This document shows positions 28,885 through 37,575 of a stretch of DNA of 64,000 nucleotides, in pieces. Position numbers and translations under genes: made by a program. Origin of the DNA: JAOPZW01 sp963851295 (GTDB taxonomy: Bacteria; Actinomycetota; Thermoleophilia; Solirubrobacterales; Solirubrobacteraceae); NCBI GenBank assembly GCA_963851295.1, contig CAWKOS010000001.1, positions 1,116,001 to 1,180,000 of the forward strand, in the 5' to 3' direction. The notes under the pieces were generated by a model, which was not told the DNA's origin, ran no database searches, and saw nothing but the letters and a program-made list of their open reading frames with translations. Numbering within the stretch: the stretch's first letter is position 1; every line of letters begins with the position of its first letter.

Positions 28885-31259
28885 TGCTGCGCTCCCTTCG
28901 CCTCGTTGATGGCCGTCCACACCCTCATGGGCGTCAGCGGCATGTCCAGGTAGGTCACCCCGAGCGGGCGCAAGGCGTCGATCACGGCGTTGGTCACGGT
29001 AGCCGAACCGGCGATCGTGCCCGCCTCGCCGACGCCCTTGACGCCGAGCGAGTTGACCGGGGACGGGGTCTCGGTGCGGTCCGTCTCGTAGCTCGGGAGC
29101 TCCGCGGCGGTCGGCAGCGCGTAGTCCACGAACGAGCCGGTCACGAGCTGGCCGGCCTCGTCGTAGTGGACCTGCTCGAACAGCGCCTGTCCGAGCCCGT
29201 GCGTGATGCCGCCGTGGACCTGCCCGTCGATGAGCAACGGGTTGATCGCCGGGCCGCAGTCGTCGACCGCGACGTAGCGCACGACCTCGACCTTGCCGGT
29301 CTCGGCGTCGACGTCGACCACGCAGGCGTGCGCCCCGAACGGGAACACGAAGTTCTCCGGGTCGTAGAACGCCGTCTCGTCGAGCCCGGGCTCCATGCCG
29401 TCGGGCAGGTTCTCGGGGACGTACGCCGCGCCGGCCACGTCGGCCAGCGCCATGCCCTTCTCAGGCGAGCCGCGGACGATGAACTTGCCGTCGCGCAGCT
29501 CGATGTCGTTGGCGTCGGCCTCGAGCTGGTGGGCGACGATCGCCTTGGCCTTGTCGGCGACCTTGTTGGCCGCCCTCGCCATGGCCTCGCCGCCCACGGC
29601 CAGCGTGCGCGAGCCGTAGGTGTCCAGGCCGAACGGGCCCGTCGCGGTGTCGCCATGGATGACGTCGACCTGCTGGGGGTCGATGCCGAGCCGGTCGGCG
29701 ACGATCTGGGCGAAGCCCGTCTCGTGGCCCTGGCCGTGCGGCGAGGAGCCCGTGTAGACCGTCGCCGAGCCGCTGGCGTGGACGCGTACCTGCGCCGACT
29801 CCCAGCCGCCGCCCTGGAGGCCGAAGCCGCCGGGGCCGACGATCCGCGACGGCGCGTTGCCGCAGATCTCGGTGTAGGTGCAGAACCCGATCCCGCGATA
29901 GATGCCCTGCGGGCGCAGCTCCTCGGCCTGCCGGCGCACCTCGGCGACGTCGACGTGCTCCATGAGCTTGTCGAGCGCCTTGGCGTAGTCGCCGGAGTCG
30001 TAGGCGACGCCGATCGGCGTCTCGTGCGCCTCGGCGAACGGCGGGATGAAGTTGCGCCGCCGGATCTCGAGTGGGTCCATCCCCAGCTCGGCCGCGATCT
30101 GGTCCATCGTGACCTCGATGAGGTGGGTCGCCTCCGGCCGGCCCGCCCCGCGGATGGCGTCCGTGGGGAACTTGTTGGTCATCACGTCGATGACGTCGGT
30201 GTGGACGGCCGGGGTCTTGTAGACGCCGCACATGACGAACGCGCTCAGCGGCGGGATCATCGGCGTGAGCAGCATCTGGTAAGCGCCGAGGTCGGCGATG
30301 ATCGTCGCGTGGAACGCGGTCATCGTGCCGTCGTCCTTGAAGCCGACCCTGACCTTGTCGATCTGGTCGCGCCCGTGGTGGGTGACCATCATGCCCTCGG
30401 AGCGCGTCTCGACCCACTTGACGGGACGCCCGAGCTTGCGCGACGCCCACGCGCAGCCGATCTCCTCGGCGTAGATCTGCAGCTTGGACCCGAAGGCGCC
30501 GCCGACCTCGGGGGCGACGGCCCGGACGCGGTCCTCGCTGATGCCGAGGATGATCGACAGGAACAGACGCAGGAAGTGGGGCACCTGGGTCGAGCTGTAG
30601 ACCGTGAGCCGGTCGGCGCGGAAGTCGGCGAGCACGGCACGCGGCTCAATCGCCGCGCCCGCGATGCGGTGGTTGACCACGCGGCGCTCGATGATGTGGT
30701 CGGCCTCGGCGAAGCCGGCCTCGAGGTCGCCGCCGCCGAGCGACCACTCGCAGACCTTGTTGGTCCCGAACTGCTCGTGGACGAGCGGCGAGCCGTCCTC
30801 GAGCGCCGCCTCGGGGTCGACGACCACCGGCAGCGGGTCGTAATCGACGATGACGTCCTCCGCGGCGTCGACGACGCCATAGCGGTCCTCGCCGATCACG
30901 AGCGCGACGGGATCGCCGACGTGCTTGACCTCGCCCTTGGCGAGGACCCAGTGGTCGGGGGTGTGCACCTCGACGCCCGGCGGGACCCACGCCATCGGCA
31001 GGCCCGCCTCCATGTCGAGGTCCTCGTTCGTGTAGACCGCGAGCACGCCGTCGCGCGCCTTGGCCGCCGAGGTGTCGATCGAGACGATCTTGGCGTGGGC
31101 CTCGGGCGAGCGCACCCAGGCGGCCCAGAGCTGGCCGGTGATGTTGATGTCGTCGACATAGGAGGCGCGGCCGGTGATCAGCCGCGGATCCTCCTTGCGC
31201 CGCAGGGAACGGCCGACGTGGCCGTTGCCCGCGGGCGTCGTCTCGGCCGTGGCACTCAT
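28881..31259 (-). CDS. coxL: molybdopterin-binding large subunit, form II CoxL-like, atypical active-site loop
   Basis: The 792-residue subunit carries the Mo-cytosine-dinucleotide-binding motifs GGAFGSK (253-259), GSSPHGQGHETGFAQI and the catalytic Glu in VKGVGEAGTIAG near the C-terminus. The loop that separates subtypes reads AIRGAGR (368-374). Form I CO dehydrogenases have AYXCSFR with the copper-binding Cys; form II have AYRGAGR. This protein therefore lacks the Cys and departs from form II at the Tyr. It is a molybdenum hydroxylase whose substrate may or may not be CO. ATGA overlap with coxS. Confidence 0.93.
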   Translation of the reverse strand: MSATAETTPAGNGHVGRSLRRKEDPRLITGRASYVDDINITGQLWAAWVRSPEAHAKIVSIDTSAAKARDGVLAVYTNEDLDMEAGLPMAWVPPGVEVHTPDHWVLAKGEVKHVGDPVALVIGEDRYGVVDAAEDVIVDYDPLPVVVDPEAALEDGSPLVHEQFGTNKVCEWSLGGGDLEAGFAEADHIIERRVVNHRIAGAAIEPRAVLADFRADRLTVYSSTQVPHFLRLFLSIILGISEDRVRAVAPEVGGAFGSKLQIYAEEIGCAWASRKLGRPVKWVETRSEGMMVTHHGRDQIDKVRVGFKDDGTMTAFHATIIADLGAYQMLLTPMIPPLSAFVMCGVYKTPAVHTDVIDVMTNKFPTDAIRGAGRPEATHLIEVTMDQIAAELGMDPLEIRRRNFIPPFAEAHETPIGVAYDSGDYAKALDKLMEHVDVAEVRRQAEELRPQGIYRGIGFCTYTEICGNAPSRIVGPGGFGLQGGGWESAQVRVHASGSATVYTGSSPHGQGHETGFAQIVADRLGIDPQQVDVIHGDTATGPFGLDTYGSRTLAVGGEAMARAANKVADKAKAIVAHQLEADANDIELRDGKFIVRGSPEKGMALADVAGAAYVPENLPDGMEPGLDETAFYDPENFVFPFGAHACVVDVDAETGKVEVVRYVAVDDCGPAINPLLIDGQVHGGITHGLGQALFEQVHYDEAGQLVTGSFVDYALPTAAELPSYETDRTETPSPVNSLGVKGVGEAGTIAGSATVTNAVIDALRPLGVTYLDMPLTPMRVWTAINEAKGAQQ

Positions 31260-31759
31260 GCGGAGACCTCCTGCGGGGCGCTGGCCCCGCTCGTGCCCGC
31301 CTGCGCGGCGTCCATCACCGCCTTGACGATGTTGTGGTAGCCCGTGCAGCGGCAGAGGTTGCCCTCCAGGCCCTTGCGGACCTCCTCCTCCGACGGGTTC
31401 GGGTTGCGGGCGAGCAGGTCGGCCGCGGCCATGATCATGCCCGGCGTGCAGTAGCCGCACTGCAGGCCATGGTCGTTCCAGAAGGCCTCCTGGAGCGGAT
31501 GCAACTTGTCGCCGTCGGCCATGCCCTCGATGGTCTTGACCTCGGCGCCGTCGGCCTGCACGGCCAGGACGGTGCAGCTCTTCACCGCTTCGCCCTCGAG
31601 GTGCACCGTGCATGCGCCACAGTTGGTGGTGTCGCAGCCAACATGGGTGCCGGTGAGCCCCAGGGTGTCGCGCAACAGGTGCACGAGCAGCAGACGCGGC
31701 TCGACCTGGACCTCGTGCTGCTGGCCGTTGACGGTGAGGCGCACGGGAACAGTGCTCAT
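31256..31759 (-). CDS. coxS: CoxS-type [2Fe-2S] small subunit
   Basis: The 167-residue subunit has the plant-ferredoxin-type cluster ligands GCDTTNCGACTV plus Cys62 (Cys42, 47, 50, 62) and the second cluster ligands CGYC and CRC (Cys101, 104, 136, 138). It relays electrons from the molybdenum site to FAD. It is the first gene of the ten-gene operon and has the only strong free-standing ribosome site there, AGAGGAGAGGT before the ATG at 31759. The 13-residue C-terminal tail is flexible. Confidence 0.97.
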   Translation of the reverse strand: MSTVPVRLTVNGQQHEVQVEPRLLLVHLLRDTLGLTGTHVGCDTTNCGACTVHLEGEAVKSCTVLAVQADGAEVKTIEGMADGDKLHPLQEAFWNDHGLQCGYCTPGMIMAAADLLARNPNPSEEEVRKGLEGNLCRCTGYHNIVKAVMDAAQAGTSGASAPQEVSA

Positions 31760-31796
31760 ACCTCTCCTCTCAGCTTGGACGCCGGATCAACCGAGC

Positions 31797-31862
31797 CTAT
31801 TACCAGTTGTTGCAGGCGCACAAGTGCGGAGCGGGTACGCGCCCCGTATCAGGGGCCCTGAT
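31797..31862 (-). promoter_or_regulatory. probable cox operon promoter and operators
   Basis: On the minus strand a -10-like TAATAG lies at 31797-31802, 38 bases before coxS. Just upstream sits a short palindrome, CGCAC-AA-GTGCG (31817-31828), in the -35 zone. Further upstream is ATCAGGG-G-CCCTGAT (31848-31862), which overlaps the pth stop. Either palindrome could bind a regulator, and the second could instead form part of a pth terminator. There is no T tract. Confidence 0.4.
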
Positions 31863-32446
31863 CAGAGGGCGGCGTCGCCCAAGACGATCCGCTCGGCGGC
31901 GTCGGCCGCCTGTCCGACCAGCGCGCGGACCTCCTCGGCTGGCTGCTGCCAGCGTCCGAGCACGTAGGCGGCGACGATGTCGGGGTCGGTCGAGTCGGGG
32001 CGCCCGACCCCCACCCGGACGCGGGCGAAGTCCGCCGAGCCGAGCCCGCGCCGCAGCGACTTCAGGCCGTTGTGGCCCGCGAGCCCGCCGCCGATCCGGG
32101 TCCGGACGTCACCGAAGGGCAGGTCGATCTCGTCGTGGAGGACGAGCACGCGGTCGAGCTCGAGCTTGAGCGCGCCGCGCGCCGGGCCGGCCGAGTTGCC
32201 GGCGTCGTTCATGTAGGTCTGCGGCCAGAGCACGGCCACGCGCGGGCCGCCCGGGCCGGTGCGCCCGTCGGTGAAGAGGCCCGCGTAGCGCTGCTTGGCC
32301 TTGGGCAGCTCCCAACGGCGGGCGAGCTCGTCGGCGACCGCGAAGCCGACGTTGTGGGGCGTGCGCGCGTAGCGCTCGCCGGGGTTGCCGAGCCCGACGA
32401 CGAGCCAGTCGACCGGAGCCGAGCCGGCGCCGAACGGGCGGCGCAT
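31862..32446 (-). CDS. pth: peptidyl-tRNA hydrolase
   Basis: The 194-residue enzyme releases tRNA from stalled peptidyl-tRNA. It has the signature VVGLGNPGERYARTPHNVGF with the catalytic His, then QTYMNDAGNS with the substrate-binding Asn, the Asp motif VLHDEIDLPFG and GGGLAGHNGLKSL. The ATG at 32446 gives a short N-terminal extension before the first strand. It follows rplY by nine bases, the usual rplY-pth pair. Confidence 0.97.
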   Translation of the reverse strand: MRRPFGAGSAPVDWLVVGLGNPGERYARTPHNVGFAVADELARRWELPKAKQRYAGLFTDGRTGPGGPRVAVLWPQTYMNDAGNSAGPARGALKLELDRVLVLHDEIDLPFGDVRTRIGGGLAGHNGLKSLRRGLGSADFARVRVGVGRPDSTDPDIVAAYVLGRWQQPAEEVRALVGQAADAAERIVLGDAAL

Positions 32447-32455
32447 GGCGCCGCG

Positions 32456-33169
32456 CTACTCGGAGCCTGCGTCGGCGGCGCCGCCGCCCTCGGAGCCCTC
32501 GCCGTCGCCGTCTGCGGCCTCCTCGCCCTCGGGGGCCTCCTCGCCCTCGCCGACGACGGCGGTCTCCTGCTCCAGCGCCTCCTCGTCGAGCGCCTCGAGC
32601 TCGGCCTCGAGCCGCGGCGGGGTGAGGGTGGCGACGACGGTCTCCTCGAGGTCGTCGAGGATCGTCACGCCCTGCGGCGTCTTGACGGCGGAGAGCAGGA
32701 CCGTGTCGTTGATGTTCATGGCCGACACGTCGAGCTCCAGGCGCTCGGGGATGTCGGTCGGCAACGACTCGATGTTCACCTCGCGGGTGATGTGCTCGAG
32801 CACGCCACCCTCCTTGGCGCCCGGGGCGTCGTCGCCGCCGACGAGCTCGAGGGCGACCACGGAGTGGATCGCGACGTCGAGGCGCACGCGCAGGAAGTCG
32901 ACGTGCATCGTGTGGCCGCGCACCGGGTGGTGCTGGGCGTCCTTGAGCACGGCCGGGGTGGCGTCGCCGCCCAGCTCGAGCTCGACGACCGCGCCGCGTG
33001 CCGCCAGGGCGTGGCGCAGCGCGCGCTCGTCGACGGTGAAGGGCAGCGAGTCGGCGTCGCCGCCGTAGAGGACGCCCGGAACCTGGCCGTCGCGGCGCAG
33101 GCGGCGCGTGGCGCGCGAGTTCGAGACGTCGCGCGCGGAGATGGAGAGCTTGGTGGACTGACTGGCCAT
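32456..33169 (-). CDS. rplY: 50S ribosomal protein L25/general stress protein Ctc
   Basis: The 237-residue protein is the two-domain (TL5/Ctc) form of L25, which binds 5S rRNA. It contains RRLRRDGQVPGVLYGG, HPVRGHTMHVDFLRVR and the C-terminal beta domain with NINDTVLLSAVKTPQGVTIL. The last ~50 residues are a Glu/Gly-rich acidic tail, common in actinobacterial forms. It is upstream of pth on the same strand. Confidence 0.95.
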   Translation of the reverse strand: MASQSTKLSISARDVSNSRATRRLRRDGQVPGVLYGGDADSLPFTVDERALRHALAARGAVVELELGGDATPAVLKDAQHHPVRGHTMHVDFLRVRLDVAIHSVVALELVGGDDAPGAKEGGVLEHITREVNIESLPTDIPERLELDVSAMNINDTVLLSAVKTPQGVTILDDLEETVVATLTPPRLEAELEALDEEALEQETAVVGEGEEAPEGEEAADGDGEGSEGGGAADAGSE

Positions 33170-33211
33170 GGGCGGCGATGGATGGTAGCGGCAAGGCGAC
33201 GGACGCCGCCG

Positions 33212-33994
33212 CTACGCGGGGACCGAGTGGCGGCGGAAGACCTCGGCCGCCGCCTCGTGGAAGCCGGCCGGCAGGCCGGCGGCGTCGAGCGTCGCGGCGA
33301 TCTCCTGCATCTCGGCGACCCAGCGCCAGCCCTTCTCGCCGGCCGCGCGCTCGGCCTGCTCGACGCGGGCGGGCAGCGACGGGATCGACTGCTCCCACTC
33401 GCGCACGAGCGCGTCCTCGACGCCGTGGGCGCGGGCGGCGGCGCGCATGGTCAGCAGCAGCGCCGCGGCCCCCTTCGTCCAGCCCGCGTAGGCCATCTTG
33501 ATCGCCGAGGCCGCCATGGGCTCGCCGTCGAGCACGATGGTCGCCAGCGGCGTGCCGGCGAAGAGGCCGGCGACCTCGTCGGCCCCGTCGCCGCTGAGGT
33601 ACAGGCGCGTCGTCCCCGCCTCGTCGGGCGGCGGGCCGATGATCGAGCCGTCGACGAAGCGCCCGCCGGCGCCCTCGATCACGGCGCCGACCTCGGCGGC
33701 CGTGGCGGGCGCGATCGCGTTGGCGTCGACGAAGGCGCCGCGGACGGCGCCCGCCGCGCGCGCCGTGTCCAGGGCCGCGTGCGGCGGGCAGATCGAGAAG
33801 ACGACTTCGCTGCGCGCGACGACGTCGGCCACCGAGCCCGCGTCGGTCAGCCCGGCGCGCGCCGCCCGCTGCGCCGTCGCCTCGCTGCGTCCCTCCGACG
33901 CCCACAGCACGGTGTGCCCGCTCGCCGTCAGCGCCCTGCCGACGGCGGCCCCCATCGCACCGGGATGCAGGAGGCCGACCGTCCGCGGGGTCAT
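33212..33994 (-). CDS. NAD(P)-dependent dehydrogenase with DUF1932 C-terminal domain
   Basis: The 260-residue protein has a Rossmann fold starting VGLLHPGAMGAAVGRAL (GxxxxG dinucleotide loop as in 6-phosphogluconate/3-hydroxyisobutyrate dehydrogenases) and a helical C-terminal domain with IKMAYAGWTKGAAALLLTM, matching DUF1932. The usual catalytic Lys lies in that stretch. The substrate is unknown. The ATG at 33994 overlaps the stop of the GH2 gene (ATGA), so the two are co-translated. Confidence 0.87.
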   Translation of the reverse strand: MTPRTVGLLHPGAMGAAVGRALTASGHTVLWASEGRSEATAQRAARAGLTDAGSVADVVARSEVVFSICPPHAALDTARAAGAVRGAFVDANAIAPATAAEVGAVIEGAGGRFVDGSIIGPPPDEAGTTRLYLSGDGADEVAGLFAGTPLATIVLDGEPMAASAIKMAYAGWTKGAAALLLTMRAAARAHGVEDALVREWEQSIPSLPARVEQAERAAGEKGWRWVAEMQEIAATLDAAGLPAGFHEAAAEVFRRHSVPA

Positions 33995-35886
33995 AGCCCG
34001 GATCGTGGCACGGCCCGGAACTGCTTGGTCGCCCGGTAGATGCGCTGGACGTCGAAGAACGCCGGCTTGCGCACCCCGTCGAAAGAGACGAGCCCCTTCT
34101 GGTGGATCGGCGGCTGCGGGCGAGGGTTGCCGCCGTCCCAGTCGGGCCGCACGCGGAACTCCTGCAGCGCGAAGTAGATCGCGCCCGAGAGCCACGGCTT
34201 GGTGGCGAAGACGCCGAGGTGGAAGTTGACGAAGTCCTGCTGGAAGGCGTAGGTGCCCTTCTCCTCCACCGGGCCATCGCGGTTGGCCTCGGCGCCGAAC
34301 TCGCTGACCACGATCGCCTTGTTGGGATAGCACTGGCGCACCGAGTCCAGGTAGTCGGGCAGCAGCGTGCGGTCGGCGATCTGGCCGTTCGGGCCCGGGT
34401 ACCAGCCGAAGTAGTCGTTGATGCCGATGACGTCGAGCGGCCCGTACTCGGGCTGGCAGCCCGCCGACGGGTAGCCGGCGACGGCGAGGCCGACGGGGCG
34501 CGTCGGGTCGAGCTGATGCGCCGTCTGGACCGCCGCCTTGATGTAGGCGCCCTGGACCGGGCCAGGGCGCGCGCTGAGCTCGTTGCCGATCGACCAGATG
34601 ATCACGGACGGGTGGTTGCCGTTCGTGTCGATGTTCGACTCGAGCTCGCGGGTGGCGAGCTGGCGCACGAGCTTCTGCTTCAGGTACTGGGTCTTGATCG
34701 AGTAGACCGGGATCTCCGACCACTGCATGATCCCCAGCTCGTCGGCGCGCTCCTGCGTGTAGGGCGCCAGCGGATAGTGCGAGCGGATGACCGTCGCCCC
34801 GAGCTCCTTGACCCACGCGAGCTGCTGGTCGCGCGTCTTGTTGTCGATGGCGAAGCCCATCGTCTTGGAGTCCTCGTGGAGCGCGACGCCGCGGAAGTTC
34901 ATCGGCTGGCCGTTGAGGAACAGGTGCCCGCCGACGACCTTGATCGAGCGGATGCCGGTCTTGAGCGTGTAGCGCTGCAGGAGGTCGCCGCCGGAACGCA
35001 CGGCCATCGACGCGTCGTAGAGGTTGGGGCTCGACGGCGACCACAGCCGCGGGTGCGCGACCTTGATCGTCTTGGTCAGCGTCGCGAAGCGCTTGGCCCC
35101 GACCGCCGCGGTGCCGATCGAGAAGCGCTTGGCGCCGAAGCGCGCGCTCACCGCGATCCGCCGCGCCTTCGTGCCGTAGTTGCGCATCGTCACGCGGTAG
35201 TGGACGGTCGCCGTGCACGTCGCGCATGGCAGCGTGGGCTGCACGGCGACCGTGTTGAAGTCGACGTCGTTGATCTTGCGCAGGTAGACCTCGCGCAGCA
35301 GGCCGCCGTAGTTCCACCAGCCGCCGGTCGGCTTGCCCACGATCGACAGGCCCGAGGGCGGGAAGTCGGTCTGCTTGCGCCGCGAGTCGACGCGGATGAC
35401 CAGCCGGTTGGTCCCGCCGCGCTTGAGCAGCCCGGCCGGCAGGCGCACCTCGAAGGGCAGGTAGGCGCCGCGGTTCTTGCCGATCGGCTTGCCGTTGAGC
35501 CAGATCTTCGAGCGGTAGTTGACCGACTCGAACCGCACCACCCAAGACGCCCGCTTGGACGCACTGGGCAGCTTGAAGTCCTTGCGGTACCAGCCGACGC
35601 CGCCCAGGAACGACTGCGGCGAGTCGTCGCCGACGTTCCAGGCGTTGGGGACCGTCACCGGCTTCCACCCCGCCGTGCCGCCGTCGAGCTGTGGGCCGCT
35701 CTGGTGGTTGTCGAGCTTGAACAGCCACGTGCCGTCCATGAGGTAGCGGCCGGTCGGCCCGGTCTTGTAGAGCGTCTTGGCGGTGGGCGTCGAGACGATC
35801 GACTGGGCGCCGGCCGGCGCCGCGAGCGCGGCGGTGCAGACCAGGGCGGCGAGGGCGACGACGAGGGTGCGAGGCGAGGAACGCAT
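33991..35886 (-). CDS. secreted glycoside hydrolase family 2 (beta-galactosidase/glucuronidase-like)
   Basis: A Sec signal peptide (MRSSPRTLVVALAALVCTAA...APAGA) precedes a GH2 sugar-binding domain, an immunoglobulin-like domain and a TIM barrel. The acid/base Glu lies in IIWSIGNELS (about residue 436) and the nucleophile Glu in IVVSEFGAE (about 529). Exo-cleavage of a beta-linked sugar from an external glycan or glycoside is expected. I start it at the ATG at 35886. Two Cys pairs (CATC and SAGC) fit an exported protein. It is coupled to the DUF1932 dehydrogenase gene. Confidence 0.92.
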   Translation of the reverse strand: MRSSPRTLVVALAALVCTAALAAPAGAQSIVSTPTAKTLYKTGPTGRYLMDGTWLFKLDNHQSGPQLDGGTAGWKPVTVPNAWNVGDDSPQSFLGGVGWYRKDFKLPSASKRASWVVRFESVNYRSKIWLNGKPIGKNRGAYLPFEVRLPAGLLKRGGTNRLVIRVDSRRKQTDFPPSGLSIVGKPTGGWWNYGGLLREVYLRKINDVDFNTVAVQPTLPCATCTATVHYRVTMRNYGTKARRIAVSARFGAKRFSIGTAAVGAKRFATLTKTIKVAHPRLWSPSSPNLYDASMAVRSGGDLLQRYTLKTGIRSIKVVGGHLFLNGQPMNFRGVALHEDSKTMGFAIDNKTRDQQLAWVKELGATVIRSHYPLAPYTQERADELGIMQWSEIPVYSIKTQYLKQKLVRQLATRELESNIDTNGNHPSVIIWSIGNELSARPGPVQGAYIKAAVQTAHQLDPTRPVGLAVAGYPSAGCQPEYGPLDVIGINDYFGWYPGPNGQIADRTLLPDYLDSVRQCYPNKAIVVSEFGAEANRDGPVEEKGTYAFQQDFVNFHLGVFATKPWLSGAIYFALQEFRVRPDWDGGNPRPQPPIHQKGLVSFDGVRKPAFFDVQRIYRATKQFRAVPRSGL

Positions 35887-35954
35887 ACGAGAGCTTTCTG
35901 AACACGGCTGGACCCCGGACGTTGCGGCCTGCGCTCGCGGCGCACGGGCCTGGG

Positions 35955-36395
35955 TCAGCACGTGCCCTGCCGATCGATCGGGACGCTGAGGCGGCGCAGG
36001 CTAATCGCTCGCCCGGTCAGCACGTTGCCGGTGCGCTTGACCTCGACGCACTGCACGACCGGGAGCTGGCGGTTGATGATGGTCCACGCGACACGCGTCG
36101 GCCCCTCCGCCCCGGCGAGCGCGTACGAGGTCGACGAGGTGTAGGCGAGGATCTTCACCGTGCCCGGCCGGGCGAGGCGCCGGGCGTCGCTCACCACGGC
36201 CGCATGGCAGCGCGCGTCGCAGGCCGTGAGGCGCCCGAGCATCGCCTTGACGTCGCCGCGCGCCTGGTCCTGGAGCAGCGCGTACACGGCGTCGCGCTCG
36301 TTGTTCTCGGTGCTCAGGTAGCGCGCGAGCAGGAAGGACACGGCCAGGAAGGCCGCCACTCCGAGCCCGATGTAGAGCTTGACGCGGCGCGACAC
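35955..36395 (-). CDS. single-pass membrane-anchored protein, 146 aa
   Basis: A basic start (MSRRVKLYIG) is followed by one membrane helix (about residues 8-26) and a ~120-residue domain with four cysteines, probably outside the membrane. The domain begins helical (NNERDAVYALLQDQARGDVK) and then turns beta-rich, resembling the SnoaL/NTF2-like or DUF4878-type folds often placed after an anchor. I do not assign a family. The GTG start is at 36395. It lies 68 bases upstream of the GH2 gene. Confidence 0.75.
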   Translation of the reverse strand: MSRRVKLYIGLGVAAFLAVSFLLARYLSTENNERDAVYALLQDQARGDVKAMLGRLTACDARCHAAVVSDARRLARPGTVKILAYTSSTSYALAGAEGPTRVAWTIINRQLPVVQCVEVKRTGNVLTGRAISLRRLSVPIDRQGTC

Positions 36396-36433
36396 GGGCG
36401 GCGCAGGCTAGCCGCCGCGGGTGCGCGGGAGCG

Positions 36434-37156
36434 TCAGCCGGCCTCTGGGAGATCTTCTCCGCTGAGCTCCAGGAAGCGCCGCACCGACGCCTCCTGGTGG
36501 TCGAGGCGCTCGGCCATCCGGCGGGCGTGCTCGGCGGCCCGCTCGGCGAAGTCCTGCAGGCAGCGCTCGGGGTCGTCGGGCAGCGGGTAGACGCGGGCGA
36601 CGTCCTGCTGGGCGCATGCGATGCCCAACGGCGGGCGGCCCTCGGCGAGCGTCCGCGCGCCGCAGACCGGCGCGATGGTGATGTGCTTCTCGGGCGCCAC
36701 GAGCGCGACCGGCATGAGCCGGTGCGCGGGCAGGCGGACCTGCAGCTCGACCGAGAGGTCGACGTCGACCGTCGCCTCGGCGATCTCCTGCAGCGGCTCG
36801 CGCCAGATGGCGAGGACGGTGTCGGCGGCCAGGAGCGAGTCGCGCAGGACGCGCGCCTGCTCGGCGTAGGCCTCCTCGGCCTCGTCGCGCGTTCCGGCGT
36901 CGCCGAGGTCGAGGTCGCACGGCACGCGCAGCAGCTCGTCGGCGCCGATGGCGCTCCCCGCGCCGCGCCCGCCGTGGGCGACGTAGGTCTGGATCGTGCC
37001 GAGGTCGGCGCGGCCGTGGAAGACGATCGTCAGCGCCTGCGCGAGCGCGAGCCCGCCCACGCGCATGGCCACCGCGACGGAGGTCTCGGGGTCGATGAGC
37101 GCGCGCCGCAGCAGCTCGTCGGCGTCGTCGCCGATCGGTTCACCCTGCTCGTCCAT
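36434..37156 (-). CDS. hypothetical protein, 240 aa
   Basis: A soluble protein of alternating strand/helix character, with a central VELQVRLPAHRLMPVALVAP strand pair and a charged helical C-terminus (ERLDHQEASVRRFLELSGED). There are no catalytic motifs I can name and no signal or membrane segment. The ATG at 37156 has a strong GGAAGGAGGG ribosome site, which favours it over an upstream start at 37216. The function is unknown. Confidence 0.72.
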   Translation of the reverse strand: MDEQGEPIGDDADELLRRALIDPETSVAVAMRVGGLALAQALTIVFHGRADLGTIQTYVAHGGRGAGSAIGADELLRVPCDLDLGDAGTRDEAEEAYAEQARVLRDSLLAADTVLAIWREPLQEIAEATVDVDLSVELQVRLPAHRLMPVALVAPEKHITIAPVCGARTLAEGRPPLGIACAQQDVARVYPLPDDPERCLQDFAERAAEHARRMAERLDHQEASVRRFLELSGEDLPEAG

Positions 37157-37272
37157 CGATCCCTCCTTCCGTGCTGCGAGCCCGTCGTGCAAACGGTGCA
37201 CGACGGGGGTACCCATGATTATCGACAGGTCGGCGGAAATCCCATACCCATTGGTCGAATAGCCTCCGCTCG

Positions 37273-37569
37273 ATGAAGCTCATCTACAAGCCCTTCGGCA
37301 TCGTCTTCGGCATCCTCGCGGGCTTCCTCTCGAAGAAGCTCTTCGAGGCCGTCTGGGGCGTCTTCGACAAGGAGGAGCCGCCGAAGCCGACCACCCAGGA
37401 GACGACCTGGCCTAAGGTCCTGGGCGCCGCCGTGGTCGAGGGCGTCACCTTCAAGGTGACGCGCGCCGCCGTCGATCGCGCGGGCGCCAAGGGCTTCGCC
37501 CACCTCACCGGCTACTGGCCCGGCGAGAAGAAGCCCGACGAGAGCGAGGCGGCAGAGGCCGTGCGCTAG
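37273..37569 (+). CDS. DUF4235 small membrane protein
   Basis: The 98-residue protein starts MKLIYKPFGIVFGILAGFLS with one short hydrophobic helix. It continues with LFEAVWGVFDKEEPPKPTTQ and a second weakly hydrophobic segment (LGAAVVEGVTFKVTRAAVDR), the pattern of actinobacterial DUF4235 proteins. The function is unknown. It is the only plus-strand gene in this stretch and is divergent from the 240-residue hypothetical gene. Confidence 0.85.
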   Translation: MKLIYKPFGIVFGILAGFLSKKLFEAVWGVFDKEEPPKPTTQETTWPKVLGAAVVEGVTFKVTRAAVDRAGAKGFAHLTGYWPGEKKPDESEAAEAVR

Positions 37570-37575
37570 CTAGCG

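Noticed and set aside
28854..31340. Long plus-strand open frame over coxL
   Set aside because: Val/Asp/Arg-rich shadow of the coxL antisense; no domain or ribosome site.
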